Source: Flectonema sp. DT1601 (Eukaryota; Euglenozoa; Diplonemea; Diplonemida; Diplonemidae). Taken from it: a DNA stretch of 64,000 nt. The notes below the pieces were generated by a model, which was given only the letters and a program-made list of their open reading frames with translations, was not told the DNA's origin and ran no database searches. The position numbers and the translations under genes were made by a program. The stretch covers positions 62,001 through 126,000 of the forward strand of contig OZ025815.1 of assembly GCA_964019425.1 (NCBI GenBank), in the 5' to 3' direction. This document shows, piece by piece, positions 19,646 to 30,835 of this stretch (position 1 is the first letter of the stretch; each line of letters starts with the position of its first letter).

Positions 19646-21660
19646 TTTAGAGAAATAGATTCAGATCAAACGATTTGGTGACGCATTGCCAGTGTCACCA
19701 GATGGGAGGGGGAATTTTTTTTTTTTTTTAATAAAAACAAGTCTTTCTTGCAATGAGGAAGAAATCCAGTTCTCATCCCAGATCTATAGCTGCATGTGAC
19801 TGAATAATTACATCCTGAGATGTCTTCACACGTAATTTACATAAAAAAAGCAAACAGTTCCCCTCAAACAGGTGAAAAACAAAATAAGAAATATGGTGCT
19901 GGGGAATTTTGAAACTTCAAAAAAGAATCACCGAGCAGTCAAAAGAAAACTATCAGCTTGTACAAGGTTATGTCTAATGTTGAATAAGTCTCCTAAATTA
20001 ATCGACCTGTTAGTATGTGAACGGAATCGTCACCTATTTTTGAAGTTTTACCTCCTGAAAGAGGAACTGTTTAATTGTTTCTAACTTTGCCTTCAGTTGT
20101 AGCAATGGGAGAAAACAACGGAATCTATAGTTAGATACTAATAACAGTCACGAGTATAATTTACTACACCCAGCCTTTGCGGATAAATCACTGGGGAGTA
20201 AAAACCATTACAAAGCCACCAGTCCCGACAGAAAGAATTGAATAACAGAGACATCAGTTAACACTATTTCTGTCACAAGCAGCTTGTTTGATATTAAAAA
20301 TACATTACGTGGTCTGAATTGGAAAATTGATACTTTTTTTTTTTTCCGAGGGAAGAAAGTAAAAAAAAAAAAAAAAAAAAAATCCTTTCACGACGAAAAC
20401 AGAAGCGTTTAGTCACTCCACACTACGGTTGCTTTGTCTGCTTACGGTGAAAAGGAGTGATATTTTAATTGCCTTGTGATTAGTTTGTGATGGTTGTTTG
20501 CTTTGCATGAATGCAACTTTTTTACAACAAAGGGCGCTAATTGGGCTACCAGTTTGTTTAAAGGGGGGAAAAAAGCAGATTGTGTTACATACAACCAATA
20601 AAAAGAAGAGAGAAAAAAACAGTAACGGAGATGGAATTGTGTTGTTTAACTCAGTAAGGGATGACACTCATCTGGTTGATGGCAGTGCCTCTCTCTGGTA
20701 ATTTTTGTTTTTGTTTTTTTTTAAAAGTTTCGCAGCATCCCATAATTCACTTTCAGTGCGATGAATGTTGTCGACCAATAGTTTTCACCACACCTTCTCT
20801 GTCGTTGTGTTTGAGGGATACAAATAATTTACAAAAGAATATAAAACAAAGAGTGCTACTATGTTGATTATTTTCATTCATCACTGGGTTAATGTTTTGC
20901 GTGTTTCTCTTTTTTTTTTTTTTTTTAAAAAAAGACGTGTTTTTTTTTCGTTCTTTTTTTTTTTTTTTTTTTTTTTGTCGTTTTTGTTTTTTGCAGCTTG
21001 GTATCCAGAAGACAACAGAAGGAGAAAAAGAGAAAGAAAAAAAAAAGGGAGAGAGAGGGGGGGAAATCGCTAATGTTTTAATTATTTTGTTTATTATTAT
21101 TTTTTTTTTCTTCCAAAGGAAAACGAAGATTTCATTTGAGGGATTACTGTTTGAGAATCCCCATAATGATATAAATATATGTATTGTTTCATAGATAATT
21201 AATATAAACAATTAGTAATTTATGAGACTGCTGACTGAAGGTAATGGTAGTATAGGAAGAAGAAAAGGGTGGGGGGTAAATAGATTTTGGGAGGCAGGGA
21301 AATTGTTTTATTTTCTTGACAGCTGTCGGCGCTACTACAGCTGTTTTCAGAAACGAAGGTTAAGTCCCGAAGGGCAGACAAAAAAAAAAAATACAAAAAA
21401 AAAAAAAGAAAAGGACGTGTTTTGTATAGGAAAAAAATAATAATAATTAAGAAAAAGGCAAAAAAAAAGAAAGAAAAACGAAACGGAACAAAAAAAAAAG
21501 GTAAAAGAAGAAGATTGCAAGGATAACAGCAGGTTGCCATCTTGCGTTTTTTGAAAGCAGCAGATGGGAAGATATCCCATCAGCATTCCATCCCGACCAG
21601 TGCTTTCTTATTACGTATTAACTAATCTTATATTGAGTTGTTTGAAAAAAGAAGTTTTTC

Positions 21661-21692
<32 letters not shown>

Positions 21693-21774
21693 CAGCATTC
21701 ATTCTACAGTTCTCTCTCTTCCTCCTCCTCAGTTTCTTATCGTAAACACTATAACAAGATTTATAGGTTTGCTT

Positions 21775-21806
<32 letters not shown>

Positions 21807-22436
21807 TTTTTTCGATTGTCGCTTTTGAAGCATCAGAAAAAAAAAAAGAAATTCAAACGATATTAGAGAACTAGAAATACCTTACTCAAAAGGCAGCAGA
21901 ATTAGATGGAATCGGCTACCTTTCTTTCTTTTCTTAGAACTTTAGAAAACAGTATTTGTCCTTATTGCTCATCACAGCAGGAATCTTGAGCTCGATCGGA
22001 TCGTAAAGAAACATGTCAACCAACTTCGACGGACAACAGGGACGACGAACCAGTCGGACTGTGCTCTCGATTCCTTCATTTTTTTTTTTTTTTCGTTCGT
22101 TCGTTATAACAATAGGAGTAGTGTTATGTGAAGTCGAATTATTTATTTTGTTTAAAAAGTGTTAAAAGTAGAAACAGGAGGATCCTAAGCAATGCGATCA
22201 CATTACTTCATCGATTCGATTTAGAGTACTGAGAGGTGGTTGTTGGCTGGATAAGAAGATCACTGAGTGTGTTGTGTTGTTAGTTTACTTTAATATGTTC
22301 TTCACCAGCTGTTCTCAAAGCACTTCATTCACTCTGTAGTACGAGTAGTCGATTTGTTGAATGAATCGGATATGAGGAGGTAGACTTTGTGTGTGTTGAG
22401 ATAGTTACAATTCTTATTTAAGATTTCATAGAATTA

Positions 22437-24002
22437 TTAGAAACTGTGAGATGTTAAAGTTCTCACAGCTTGCACTACCTCACCACCACCCTGTCCATTT
22501 GACCACTGATGGAATGGAACTCTCTCAAGAACAGTACCTCCGAACTGATTAAGTCTCTGAGACAGAGATTGTTTATGAGCATGAACGTGAAGATCATGAC
22601 AAGCAGTTCCACGAGAACAGTTTCCAGATTGGAAATCATTACAACGAGTAGTGTTGGCTACTTCAGTACGCCACTGCGCTTGGCATTCACGGCATCTGAA
22701 AGTGATTTCCCCTTTTTTAATACGAACATTGTCCCAACTGTTGTGACCACAAGGAGCTTCTTGTGGAACAAGTCTCTGTTGTTGATTAGCTCTTACGGAA
22801 CTTCCAGCACTACCAACAGAAAGACTTGAAGTTGTTTTTGTTAAAGGAATAGAAGCTCCCATTGGTTGGCTACACGATGACGCCATTGCAGTCATCTGAG
22901 ACATTGTAGGAGGGCAAGGGATAATTGGAACATTTAACTGAGGAATGAGTAACTTCTTCTCTTCCTCTTGTTCCATCGCTGCGACCTTCAACATTGCTGG
23001 TCCAGCGAAATAGAAAGCAATCTTACTAATTAATCCTCCCTTGAATGTGAGTACAAGTGGATCTTGTGCCTTGTACATTCTCTTGTTCTTGTGAAAGACG
23101 ATTTCAAACTTCACGTTGGCAAATGCGACGGAACCGTTGGCCGCGAAGTCCTCAACAGCGAATTTGTTGAATTTGCAGGTCATTCGCAGCCTGCGAAGGA
23201 ATTCAAACAGACCAGGTTTTCCGCACCAAGTACCAGCAAAGTCAAGAGCTTCCTGTGAGATCGTTGGAACTTCGACGTTTACGCAGTCGCTCGTTATCAA
23301 GTTGAGACTCTGTTCGCACCTTTCATCGTTGCTAGCAATCACTACACAAACTTCATTAATAAAATCCCTTACTCCCTGACTTGGTGATGTCTGCGTGGCA
23401 GAGGCAGCCGCTGCAGCCGCAGCTGCCTGAGAGATGTGTTGTGTAGAAGGGGGAAGATGAGACGCCGGTTGCGGCTGCTGCTGTTGGGGTTGTGGTTGCT
23501 GTTGTTGTGGTTGCTGTAACATAACATTGTTTTGCATCATAACAGGTACCATTCTAACTACCTGTTGAGATGGAACTGACTGAACAGGTACAACAGGTTG
23601 ACTAGGTACGGATGTAACTGTTTGGATTGGCGCCTGTTGGTGTTGTCTCACAGGATGAACAACCTGCATGAGTTGACGTGGCATTGGCTGCTGTTGCTGC
23701 TGCTGTGGTAGCTGTTGCTGGATCTGCAGCTGCTGTGGTTGCTGCTGCTGTTGTTGGAGGTGTAGTTGTTGCTGTGCCGGTTGTTGTTGCGCCGGTTGCT
23801 GTTGCTGTTGCTGTTGCTGCGCTGGTTGTTGACGTGGCTGCTGTAATTGCTGCTGTTGGTGTGGTGCCGCAGGTTGCGGTTGCTCTTGTTGCTTCTCTCC
23901 AAAAGGAGGCACCTTCTTGTTTTCATCCTCACCAACTACTCCCAGCTCTCCATTCCTCATTCCCTCGCTAAACATTGCCATCAACTTGCCGCACGCAGCC
24001 AT
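22437..24002 (-). CDS. Poly-Q protein with NTF2-like domain and CCCH zinc finger
   Basis: 521 residues from the ATG at 24000-24002. The acceptor ATGTTTTATTCAG ends 18 bases upstream, so an in-frame ATG 43 codons earlier is rejected. Residues about 38-190 are Gln-rich and 193-200 poly-Ala. Residues 212-345 look like an NTF2/SnoaL-type cone fold (alternating helix and strand with F-A-G-T-W-C-G-K-P-G). Residues 418-440 hold a C-x-H...C-x2-C metal site with W-D-N-V-R. Residues 464-482 are a CCCH finger (C-x7-C-x5-C-x3-H) followed by Q-S-L-x-x-R-L-x-Q-F. CCCH fingers usually bind RNA and NTF2-like folds mediate protein or RNA-export contacts, so a post-transcriptional regulator is likely. Exact family unknown. 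Confidence 0.7.
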   Translation of the reverse strand: MAACGKLMAMFSEGMRNGELGVVGEDENKKVPPFGEKQQEQPQPAAPHQQQQLQQPRQQPAQQQQQQQQPAQQQPAQQQLHLQQQQQQPQQLQIQQQLPQQQQQQPMPRQLMQVVHPVRQHQQAPIQTVTSVPSQPVVPVQSVPSQQVVRMVPVMMQNNVMLQQPQQQQPQPQQQQPQPASHLPPSTQHISQAAAAAAAASATQTSPSQGVRDFINEVCVVIASNDERCEQSLNLITSDCVNVEVPTISQEALDFAGTWCGKPGLFEFLRRLRMTCKFNKFAVEDFAANGSVAFANVKFEIVFHKNKRMYKAQDPLVLTFKGGLISKIAFYFAGPAMLKVAAMEQEEEKKLLIPQLNVPIIPCPPTMSQMTAMASSCSQPMGASIPLTKTTSSLSVGSAGSSVRANQQQRLVPQEAPCGHNSWDNVRIKKGEITFRCRECQAQWRTEVANTTRCNDFQSGNCSRGTACHDLHVHAHKQSLSQRLNQFGGTVLERVPFHQWSNGQGGGEVVQAVRTLTSHSF

Positions 24003-24540
24003 TTTTTGTGCTCGTGTTTCTGAATAAAACATTATAAACAGAAAGCTACAATATAAAACTGAACCCTTCGACACCCGCAAGAGGAAGTAATTCATAATAT
24101 TGTTTACTTTAGGAAAGAATAATAATTTCACGACTTCTCATCACATAACAGGTTGGCTTACCCCGCAATCAACGTTGTTCGTTAACACGACGAAAAAGGG
24201 CAGACACTTAACGCCTCCAGGTAATATTTTGGATTGGAATTCGAGTTTAGAAACTCTCAAAATGGGGGCAGCTAACCAAAGCCCGCAAGTGACGTATTTT
24301 TTTATTTTTTTGTTGATAAAAATAACTTTTTGAAGTCTGCGACTCATCAGATGCGGTTCCAAATAAATACTTGTAGAGCTGCTAACTTTAGCATGTACTG
24401 ACGACTGTTCTTAAATAAATACTCTCACAAGGATCAGCTGCCGGTATAATGTTCTACCTACACCTTTTAATAATAAGGTACATCACATCATGGGTAGATT
24501 CTCTCTATTTGGTGTTATCGTATCGAAGGTGCGGAAACTG
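24003..24540. other. Intergenic stretch between two coding regions
   Basis: Holds the acceptor for the gene at 22437-24002 at its low end. No further gene or repeat seen. Confidence 0.5.
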
Positions 24541-27500
24541 TTACTTGTTTTCCATCTTAAAAATCTCAACTTCCATTTCTAACAATTTCTTTGCGAGTCT
24601 GAACTGCAAATCAAAATGATGTTTAATTTTATCATCAACAGCGAGTAGTTGTTGTTGAGATTTCGTAATGTTGTCGTGGTAAGTGTCGCAGATCTCTTTG
24701 AGTTGAAGAGAACGGTCCTCAGCTGTTTTCAATTCGTCGTCACAAGTGTCTAGAGTTTCTTCCATTTTAGTGACATCAGACTTTCGGAGATTAATTTCCT
24801 CCTGCTGATCAGAATAGAGAGAAGGAAGTTTATCTTCGAGTGCTTTGATTCTTCCTTCGTAAATTGTAAAAGTTCTCTCAGCCTCAAATATCGATTTGTC
24901 AAACGTTTCAACTGCGCGTTCTGTGTCGCGTGAGACTTCTTCTGCTTGGCGACGACTCTCCGTCAAGGTCTTTTCAACCGAAGCCAGTTCTAATCTTCTT
25001 TCTTTTTTAATTCCAATCTTGACACGGAGTTCCTTAGTAACGACATCCCATTCCTCTTGACGTTCACTACGAGCTAATCCAAGGACGGTTTGTTTTACTG
25101 ATTGAGACACGTGATTCCATGGTATTCCTCCTCTTGTAGCTGCGACAACACCAGCCAGAGCTGCTACTACGTCTGTTGAATAAAATGGTTCTGTGATGTC
25201 TTTCCAAGAAATATCTTTTTTATTTTCACTTTTTTGAATTTTAATAGATCGCATGTCATCAGCGTTTGGAATCGGTTTCTCAACTTTCTCAGCTGCGTGA
25301 ACGTACCTTTGTAGCTCCTGACAGAGTGGAGGCTCGTCGGATATGTCGCTAACGCGAAGATTAATTTTTGATAAAACGACTTCTTTTTTTAATTGGATTA
25401 CAAAACTTGGCATCGCAGCAGGAGAGTTACTTCTCAAATCCGATTCTGGTTCCGGTGTTGTGTTGACAGCTTGCAGTTGAATGGGATCGCTGTAGACGTT
25501 TTCAACTTCCAAATGTTGTCCGTCAGTTGACATTCCGACTACGGAGTAAATTGTTGAAAACTCATCAGTTCTGGATTGTTGTTTTATGTACATTCCGATG
25601 GTTTCTTTTCGAAATGCTTGTTGAGTTAAAGATTCCCTTTCCATGTACGCAGCAATTTGATCTCCCGATAACAACAACGACGACAACGATTGCATTCTTG
25701 GTAGTGGAATCCCAGCCTTTCTTGCAGCAGACATGAAGAATTGAACTTCTTCAGGTGTCGGTGAATTATTAGAAATAGTTTTACAAGGAATAGCTGAATA
25801 CTCTTTAGTACTTCCGCTTTCAATATTAACAACTTCGTTATCGAAATCGATACTTAAAACTGTGATAGTCTGCTGTCTTTTAATTAATTTATTTCCTTGT
25901 TGCTCGGCTGTGAAGTTTTGCAGGTTTTCTGCAGTCAAGAAACCTTCCTTTTGAAGTACCTCAGAAACAGGAACACATGATAGCTTGCCGCTTTTATCAT
26001 TCTTGCACAGTGCGAGGAGCTCTTCATCATTTGTACTTGTTGATAATTTGTATTTTATAACATCAATGAGAGTGTATATTTCTTCAATCATTGAGATGCT
26101 CTTTCCCGCAAAACTTTTATCAACACCTCGAGTAGTAGTCCTGGCGGTGATACTTTTCATGTCTTTTTCATCAATTTGAGAAAATGATATTCTCAACTTC
26201 TGAGGAGGTCTCATACATAAAATATAAGGAGATGGATCTTTGTAGAATCCAACAATGTAGAAGACTGTGTTTAATGCTGATGAAGGTAATTGTTTCTTAA
26301 CAAACATCCCTCCGTGTGATTTCGAAAGTCGAGACTTAAACTCCTCCCGAGATATCCCACCAAGGATTTGCTGAACATCAGTCTTTTTAAGAACCGCTTC
26401 ACTGAAATAAGACTCAAGGATTGCGGTTGGGTCAGTGTTAGAAGTTGTTTCGGTTTCTTCTGGTTTACGTTTTTCAGATAATCGTGAAAGGTCAGAGCTA
26501 GTTGGTATGAAGCCACTATGTTTACGTGCTGTTGCTAAGTATGATTCCATGTCGGGAATCGTTACTTCTCTATTTACTATTGAAATGTACTTCACATCAA
26601 TTGCACCTCCTTCTTGCATGTTTGAGACCATCACTCCGTCAGCTGTCGGATTCATTCCTCTTACTAGTTGAAGACCACTTCTGGTGATGACAAATCTATT
26701 CCTCGATAAACATTCAAAGTCGTGTCTGTTCTTAGTCCTCAACATTTGAGATAATTTATCTTTTCTCAGAAGCAAATCTTTAAATAACTTTAAATGTTCT
26801 GCTAATGTGTCATCAACCTTCTTCACATCACTCTCTTGTTTACTTGAATCAGGAACCCCCGGTAGTAAATCTTTAATCCTACAATGGTTAAGTGTGTGTA
26901 TTACCATGTGATTGGTAGGTACAGCTCCATTACAAAGCTGCGCTGCTTCAATGAATTTCGTAACATCCGCAACTGTAGGACGGATATCGCTAATATCGGA
27001 GTAGGGGACTACTACGGAAGTCCCATCGATGTTAAGAGCTGAAACAGTGCCAGAAGATGGATGGCTTAAGATTCGTAATAAACCCTTCGTGATAGTATTT
27101 ATATATAAACCTCTAACACACTTCGTAAGATCTGGTGAATCAGAGATCTTCTCAAGTAGAGTTCGAGTTATTTGTAATCTGAGAATGCAGTCGTGAGGTT
27201 CGGTCATGTCAACAGCTGGTTTCACTTGTTGAATTGGTTTCGCAGTCGCAGCGGTTGTTTTAAAACTAAAGTACGCAGACGGATATATCTTTGCGTGTGA
27301 GACCATGTTATCGAGTTCTTCCATTGTAATTACTCCTTTTCTCTTCTTTAGAATGTCTTCCCTTCGCGATCTCATCTTTTCTTTTTGTGCACATTTCTTC
27401 CTCACCTTTTCCAGTTTCTCTTTACTCCGTTTCTTCTCTTTCGGTGGCTTGACTGGTCCTGTCGGACCATCCTTTTCAGCAGTTGTGGGTGCAGAATCTT

Positions 27501-27549
27501 TCTCACGTTCCTTCACTCTGGGTTCCTCTTTCTTTTTGTCGATCTCCAT
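24541..27549 (-). CDS. Protein with several Plus3-like units and a coiled-coil tail
   Basis: 1002 residues. Residues 1-75 are basic (repeated K-E-K, R-S-R-R-E-D-I-L-K-K-R). Residues 122-205 read like an Rtf1 Plus3 domain: helix, K-C-V-R-G-L-Y-I, a strand with L-L-R-I-L, an S-A-L-N-I strand, D-I-S-D-I, then a helix ending in A-V-P-T. Weaker versions follow at about 253-345, 377-465, 540-615 and 625-765, each ending in a similar helix plus P-T, P-L-P or P-I-P. Residues 835-1000 form a coiled coil. Plus3 domains bind phosphorylated Spt5 or single-stranded DNA in transcription elongation. Rtf1 has one copy; a row of five is unusual. The acceptor CTTCCCCACAG ends 16 bases before the ATG. The first unit is convincing and the others are inferred. 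Confidence 0.6.
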   Translation of the reverse strand: MEIDKKKEEPRVKEREKDSAPTTAEKDGPTGPVKPPKEKKRSKEKLEKVRKKCAQKEKMRSRREDILKKRKGVITMEELDNMVSHAKIYPSAYFSFKTTAATAKPIQQVKPAVDMTEPHDCILRLQITRTLLEKISDSPDLTKCVRGLYINTITKGLLRILSHPSSGTVSALNIDGTSVVVPYSDISDIRPTVADVTKFIEAAQLCNGAVPTNHMVIHTLNHCRIKDLLPGVPDSSKQESDVKKVDDTLAEHLKLFKDLLLRKDKLSQMLRTKNRHDFECLSRNRFVITRSGLQLVRGMNPTADGVMVSNMQEGGAIDVKYISIVNREVTIPDMESYLATARKHSGFIPTSSDLSRLSEKRKPEETETTSNTDPTAILESYFSEAVLKKTDVQQILGGISREEFKSRLSKSHGGMFVKKQLPSSALNTVFYIVGFYKDPSPYILCMRPPQKLRISFSQIDEKDMKSITARTTTRGVDKSFAGKSISMIEEIYTLIDVIKYKLSTSTNDEELLALCKNDKSGKLSCVPVSEVLQKEGFLTAENLQNFTAEQQGNKLIKRQQTITVLSIDFDNEVVNIESGSTKEYSAIPCKTISNNSPTPEEVQFFMSAARKAGIPLPRMQSLSSLLLSGDQIAAYMERESLTQQAFRKETIGMYIKQQSRTDEFSTIYSVVGMSTDGQHLEVENVYSDPIQLQAVNTTPEPESDLRSNSPAAMPSFVIQLKKEVVLSKINLRVSDISDEPPLCQELQRYVHAAEKVEKPIPNADDMRSIKIQKSENKKDISWKDITEPFYSTDVVAALAGVVAATRGGIPWNHVSQSVKQTVLGLARSERQEEWDVVTKELRVKIGIKKERRLELASVEKTLTESRRQAEEVSRDTERAVETFDKSIFEAERTFTIYEGRIKALEDKLPSLYSDQQEEINLRKSDVTKMEETLDTCDDELKTAEDRSLQLKEICDTYHDNITKSQQQLLAVDDKIKHHFDLQFRLAKKLLEMEVEIFKMENK

Positions 27550-29198
27550 GATGGAGAGTGATGCTGTGGGGAAGTAAAAATAAAGTAATTACTCCAACTA
27601 ATAGAAAAACTTTGATAAATCCTCACTGCTGCCATATTATAATTAACTGTTGGGAGGTATGAATGATGTTTATTAAAAGTAAGTCTCAATAATCATTACT
27701 TTCTTGACTGTACAACTTGAACCGGATTGGATGTCAAAATAAAATAAATATAAAAAAAAAGACACGTCTTCCCAGTTTTTCGTAATTTTTGGTCCACTCC
27801 ACAATAGGGAGTGACGACCACATAACAAAAGAGAGTCTGAAATAATCAACTGTGACAAACTATCAGGACGAGGGTTCTTTGTTTTCAACTTTATAGCACA
27901 GAAACCTAACTAAGTTGAGTTGAATAACAATACCCGGAAAAAGCTTCCCTCCTTATGGATTGGTGCTTCCTTTTCCATGAAAACAACAAAACAAACAACG
28001 AAAGGAATAAAGTGATGCTTGTATCACAACACTTAAAAAGGAAAACCCTTCGATTCAATAAATTATAATCGCAGGCGTGTTGAACTACAACACTTTATTT
28101 ATGTCTGCGACATCACAACAAAAGAAATTGGTAATTGAAATGTGTTGGATTGACTGCGAGGTGGAAACGAAAAAACTACTAAGGGATGAAAAGACATTTT
28201 TTGGTACAAAAAAGAAGAAAAAAAGAACAGATGGGGGTGAACTAAAAAAACGATGTCAGTTTTTTTTTTTTTTTTTTTTTTTTCTTTACAACCACTAACG
28301 TGAGAGCTGTGCTTTTGTCTGCTACTATGAAACTGTGCACAAATATTAATATCTGATTCTATTTTCTTTCCCCACGTCAACTCATTCCAACCGGGGAAGA
28401 ACTACACCCAGTATATAGGTAAGAACAAAACTAACAAGAAAACTGTTTCGCAGACTAGACGAGTCCAGCAGGGAGGACACTCAAAGCGAATGTCTGCACC
28501 ACCCAACTGTGAGAGGGCTTTGGGCAAAGGAAATGGGAACATGAATCAGAATCGCAATCAGCGATAGCTGAGAGCATAAACAGCAAGGATGCCGAACACA
28601 CACACGCGTGTGGAACCGCAAAAATAAGAGACTTCTTTCTTACCTCCTCAACCCTTTTTTCTTATGTTCTTTTTTTTTTTTAGTTCTTTATTCCCCTCTT
28701 AGTTATCCGTTCAATACAAATCGCTTACCAAGACACAAACAGCAACAACAACACAACTACATGGGTACTTCTCAAAGGCAAAACACACAAAAATAATTGT
28801 GTGCTAGTAACAGATCTTATGTGTAACGTACGCTGCCACATGAAGAGACGAAAGGATGATGCGAAAAAAGCTTCGTTTTCCTTCCCTTTCTCTGGCAAAG
28901 TTACATCACACCTGCCAAATCAAATTGCAGTGAACAAGCCAGGATTCACCTGATCTCAATACTACAAACAAAAAATTAATATTTATAAACTACTATCATG
29001 TGACCCAATCACACTCCGATTCGCATTGGTACAGAATCTCACACGCAGTGGATTCCCTCGTACCCGCACATAATAAAGCAGATACTTGTGATAAGATTTG
29101 CTTCTGTGCTCATTCAAAACAGTTCTTCTTTCTTTCTTTTATATCTGACTCGCAAAAGGGACAAAACCAACGAACTGGTCAACACTTTCAAACGAAAA
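27550..29198. other. 1.65-kb gap without a supported gene
   Basis: Mostly AT-rich with a T run at 28259-28283. The 28440-28610 part is less AT-rich. On the plus strand an acceptor-like TTTCGCAG precedes an ATG opening a 25-codon Asn-rich frame (from 28492), too short and simple to call. Confidence 0.45.
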
Positions 29199-30352
29199 CT
29201 AATAATCGTACAACTGAGAAGTTGTACGAGTGGTACGAGATGATTTAATACGAGGGCTAGGAACAGAGTTGTAGGTCGATCTGCGTGCGGTGTTTGGCTG
29301 CTGGAAGTCACGTCGGGAATGACGTTGAGATTCTTTTAACAACAGTCTCCCAGTACTAAGAATTGGTACTTGAGATAAATGAGGATTCTTTGGTGACACA
29401 TTCAAACGAGGTGATCGCATTCGAAGTTCAGAAATCGAAAGAGGAGGAACAGGAGATTTATTATGATGCTTCCCTCGTTGAGTATCATCGTACCTGCTGG
29501 TTGCTGAACTTCTTGTTGCAGTCGGTGTTCCAACACTCTTCCTTGCTGCAGCAGTCGCATCTGCCTCCACCACCATCTGTTTTCCAATTGCCAGTTCACT
29601 CTGCACTCCCAGTAACGCCTTCTTTGATTCACTTCTTCTTCCTCCTTTCTTCTCTAGTTCCGCAACTTGAGATAGCACAGCGCTTACCTGTTTATGATTA
29701 CGTGATGTGATGTTTATGAATATATATCTTTATAATAACAATACACACCCTTCCCATTGTCTTATCAACATATGTTCTAATCTTGTCGAGGGTTTCGTCG
29801 TTCGCATTTGAGCGGAGGCGTCGATCGTCTGTTTGGATTTTATAATATTTTATAATTATCAAAAAGTGACAAAAGTAATTAAAAAGATTACAAACCATGA
29901 GAAGCACCACGTCGGTGACTGTTCCGTTCTTGTTGTTCAATGAGTGCTCTCTTTAGCTCAACAATTCTGGCTGACATTGTGTTTGATTCTTTTGCGAATT
30001 TCTTTCTCATTTGAGTAATCGTATCGTCTCTCACTTTAACTTGACTCCGAAGTGATGAAATATCAACAGAAGTTGGTTCTTTACGAGTTGGATAAACCTG
30101 CATGGGAGGCATCATTTGTACAACTTTACCTTTTAGATCTTCACACTCAGCTGCTTTCTTTTCCAACTCAACTGACAGGTCTTCGATCAGATCTTTCATT
30201 CTCTCAAGTCTGATCATAAACATCTCTTCGTTCATTGTTGGAGGAATCCCAAATCCATTTTCCATCTTTGCTTTGCAAGAACTACAACATCCGCTACCGT
30301 TGAGAAGTTCTGTTTTGTTCTCCGCACTGTCCCCCCCATTGGGATAATCCAT
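29199..30352 (-). CDS. Three-exon coiled-coil protein, 341 residues
   Basis: Exons: 29896-30352, 29749-29828 and 29199-29687. Introns of 67 and 61 bases fit the common size here. Donor 1 is G|GTTTGT with acceptor AAACAG (codon G|AC). Donor 2 is AGG|GTGTGT with acceptor ATAAACAG (phase 0). Phases match through all joins and each unspliced frame ends soon after the donor. The product begins M-D-Y-P-N-G-G, has a C-C-S-S-C cluster near residue 22, then a heptad-rich helix (about 40-150), a short middle exon, another helix, and a basic Ser/Arg-rich tail ending L-Y-D-Y. It could be a cytoskeletal or basal-body scaffold, but nothing in it is diagnostic. Confidence 0.7.
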
Positions 30353-30835
30353 TGTTCCTTACCTTTGGAAAATAAATTTAAAAAGAAATTTAGAAAGAAA
30401 TTTCATTCTTGGTTTGCCTTGTTCAACATGTTCTCATCGTCCTGTTTTTTGAGAGGAACTCAAATTATTAAAAACAGCTGCTGAATGATATAATCAAGGT
30501 AGAACCGAATACTGTAAATTAATTAAGTGGGAGATTGCGAGAGGAAAATAGAGAGAGGAACAATATAAAAAAAAAAAGAAATTAAAGGAGGGAATGCGTG
30601 TGTTTCTTCAGCCATCAACGTCAGCTGCTTATGAAGTTATGCAAACAAACAAACAAATCCACACAGCGAATATCACACACCCGGGACCCCAGTGGAATAC
30701 TGCTTTTCTGAAAAGGCATCCAACCGAATAAAAGAAATCATAAAAGGAAAATGGCACAGTGACCAATCACTAAACTCCTTGTAAAGAAGAGTATTATTAA
30801 GTAGAGAGTGAGGAAGTCATTCCTGACTGAATTAT
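30353..30835. other. Intergenic stretch
   Basis: No gene seen. It contains an A run near 30570-30580 and 3' flank of the ankyrin gene. Confidence 0.45.

Larger units (their letters stand above)
10048..22436. other. 12.4-kb gene-poor stretch
   Basis: No frame here has convincing protein composition on either strand; most are translations of A or T runs. It contains dozens of runs of 10 or more A or T on both strands, a MITE-like element, two matched palindromes, a palindrome-hairpin pair, a CA microsatellite and an LSU rRNA fragment, listed separately. Genes on both sides read leftward, so it is not a strand-switch region. It may hold promoter or terminator functions or unrecognised non-coding RNAs. 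Confidence 0.6.

Noticed and set aside
12924-21586. Many frames rich in Phe or Lys in the gene-poor stretch
   Set aside because: They are translations of long T or A runs and lack normal protein composition.
10048-22436. Retroelement or transposase remains in the gene-poor stretch
   Set aside because: No reverse transcriptase, integrase, transposase or long terminal repeat was recognised; only the short element with inverted ends is supported.
28492-28570. 25-codon plus-strand frame after an acceptor-like site
   Set aside because: Too short and low-complexity, and opposite to every supported gene.
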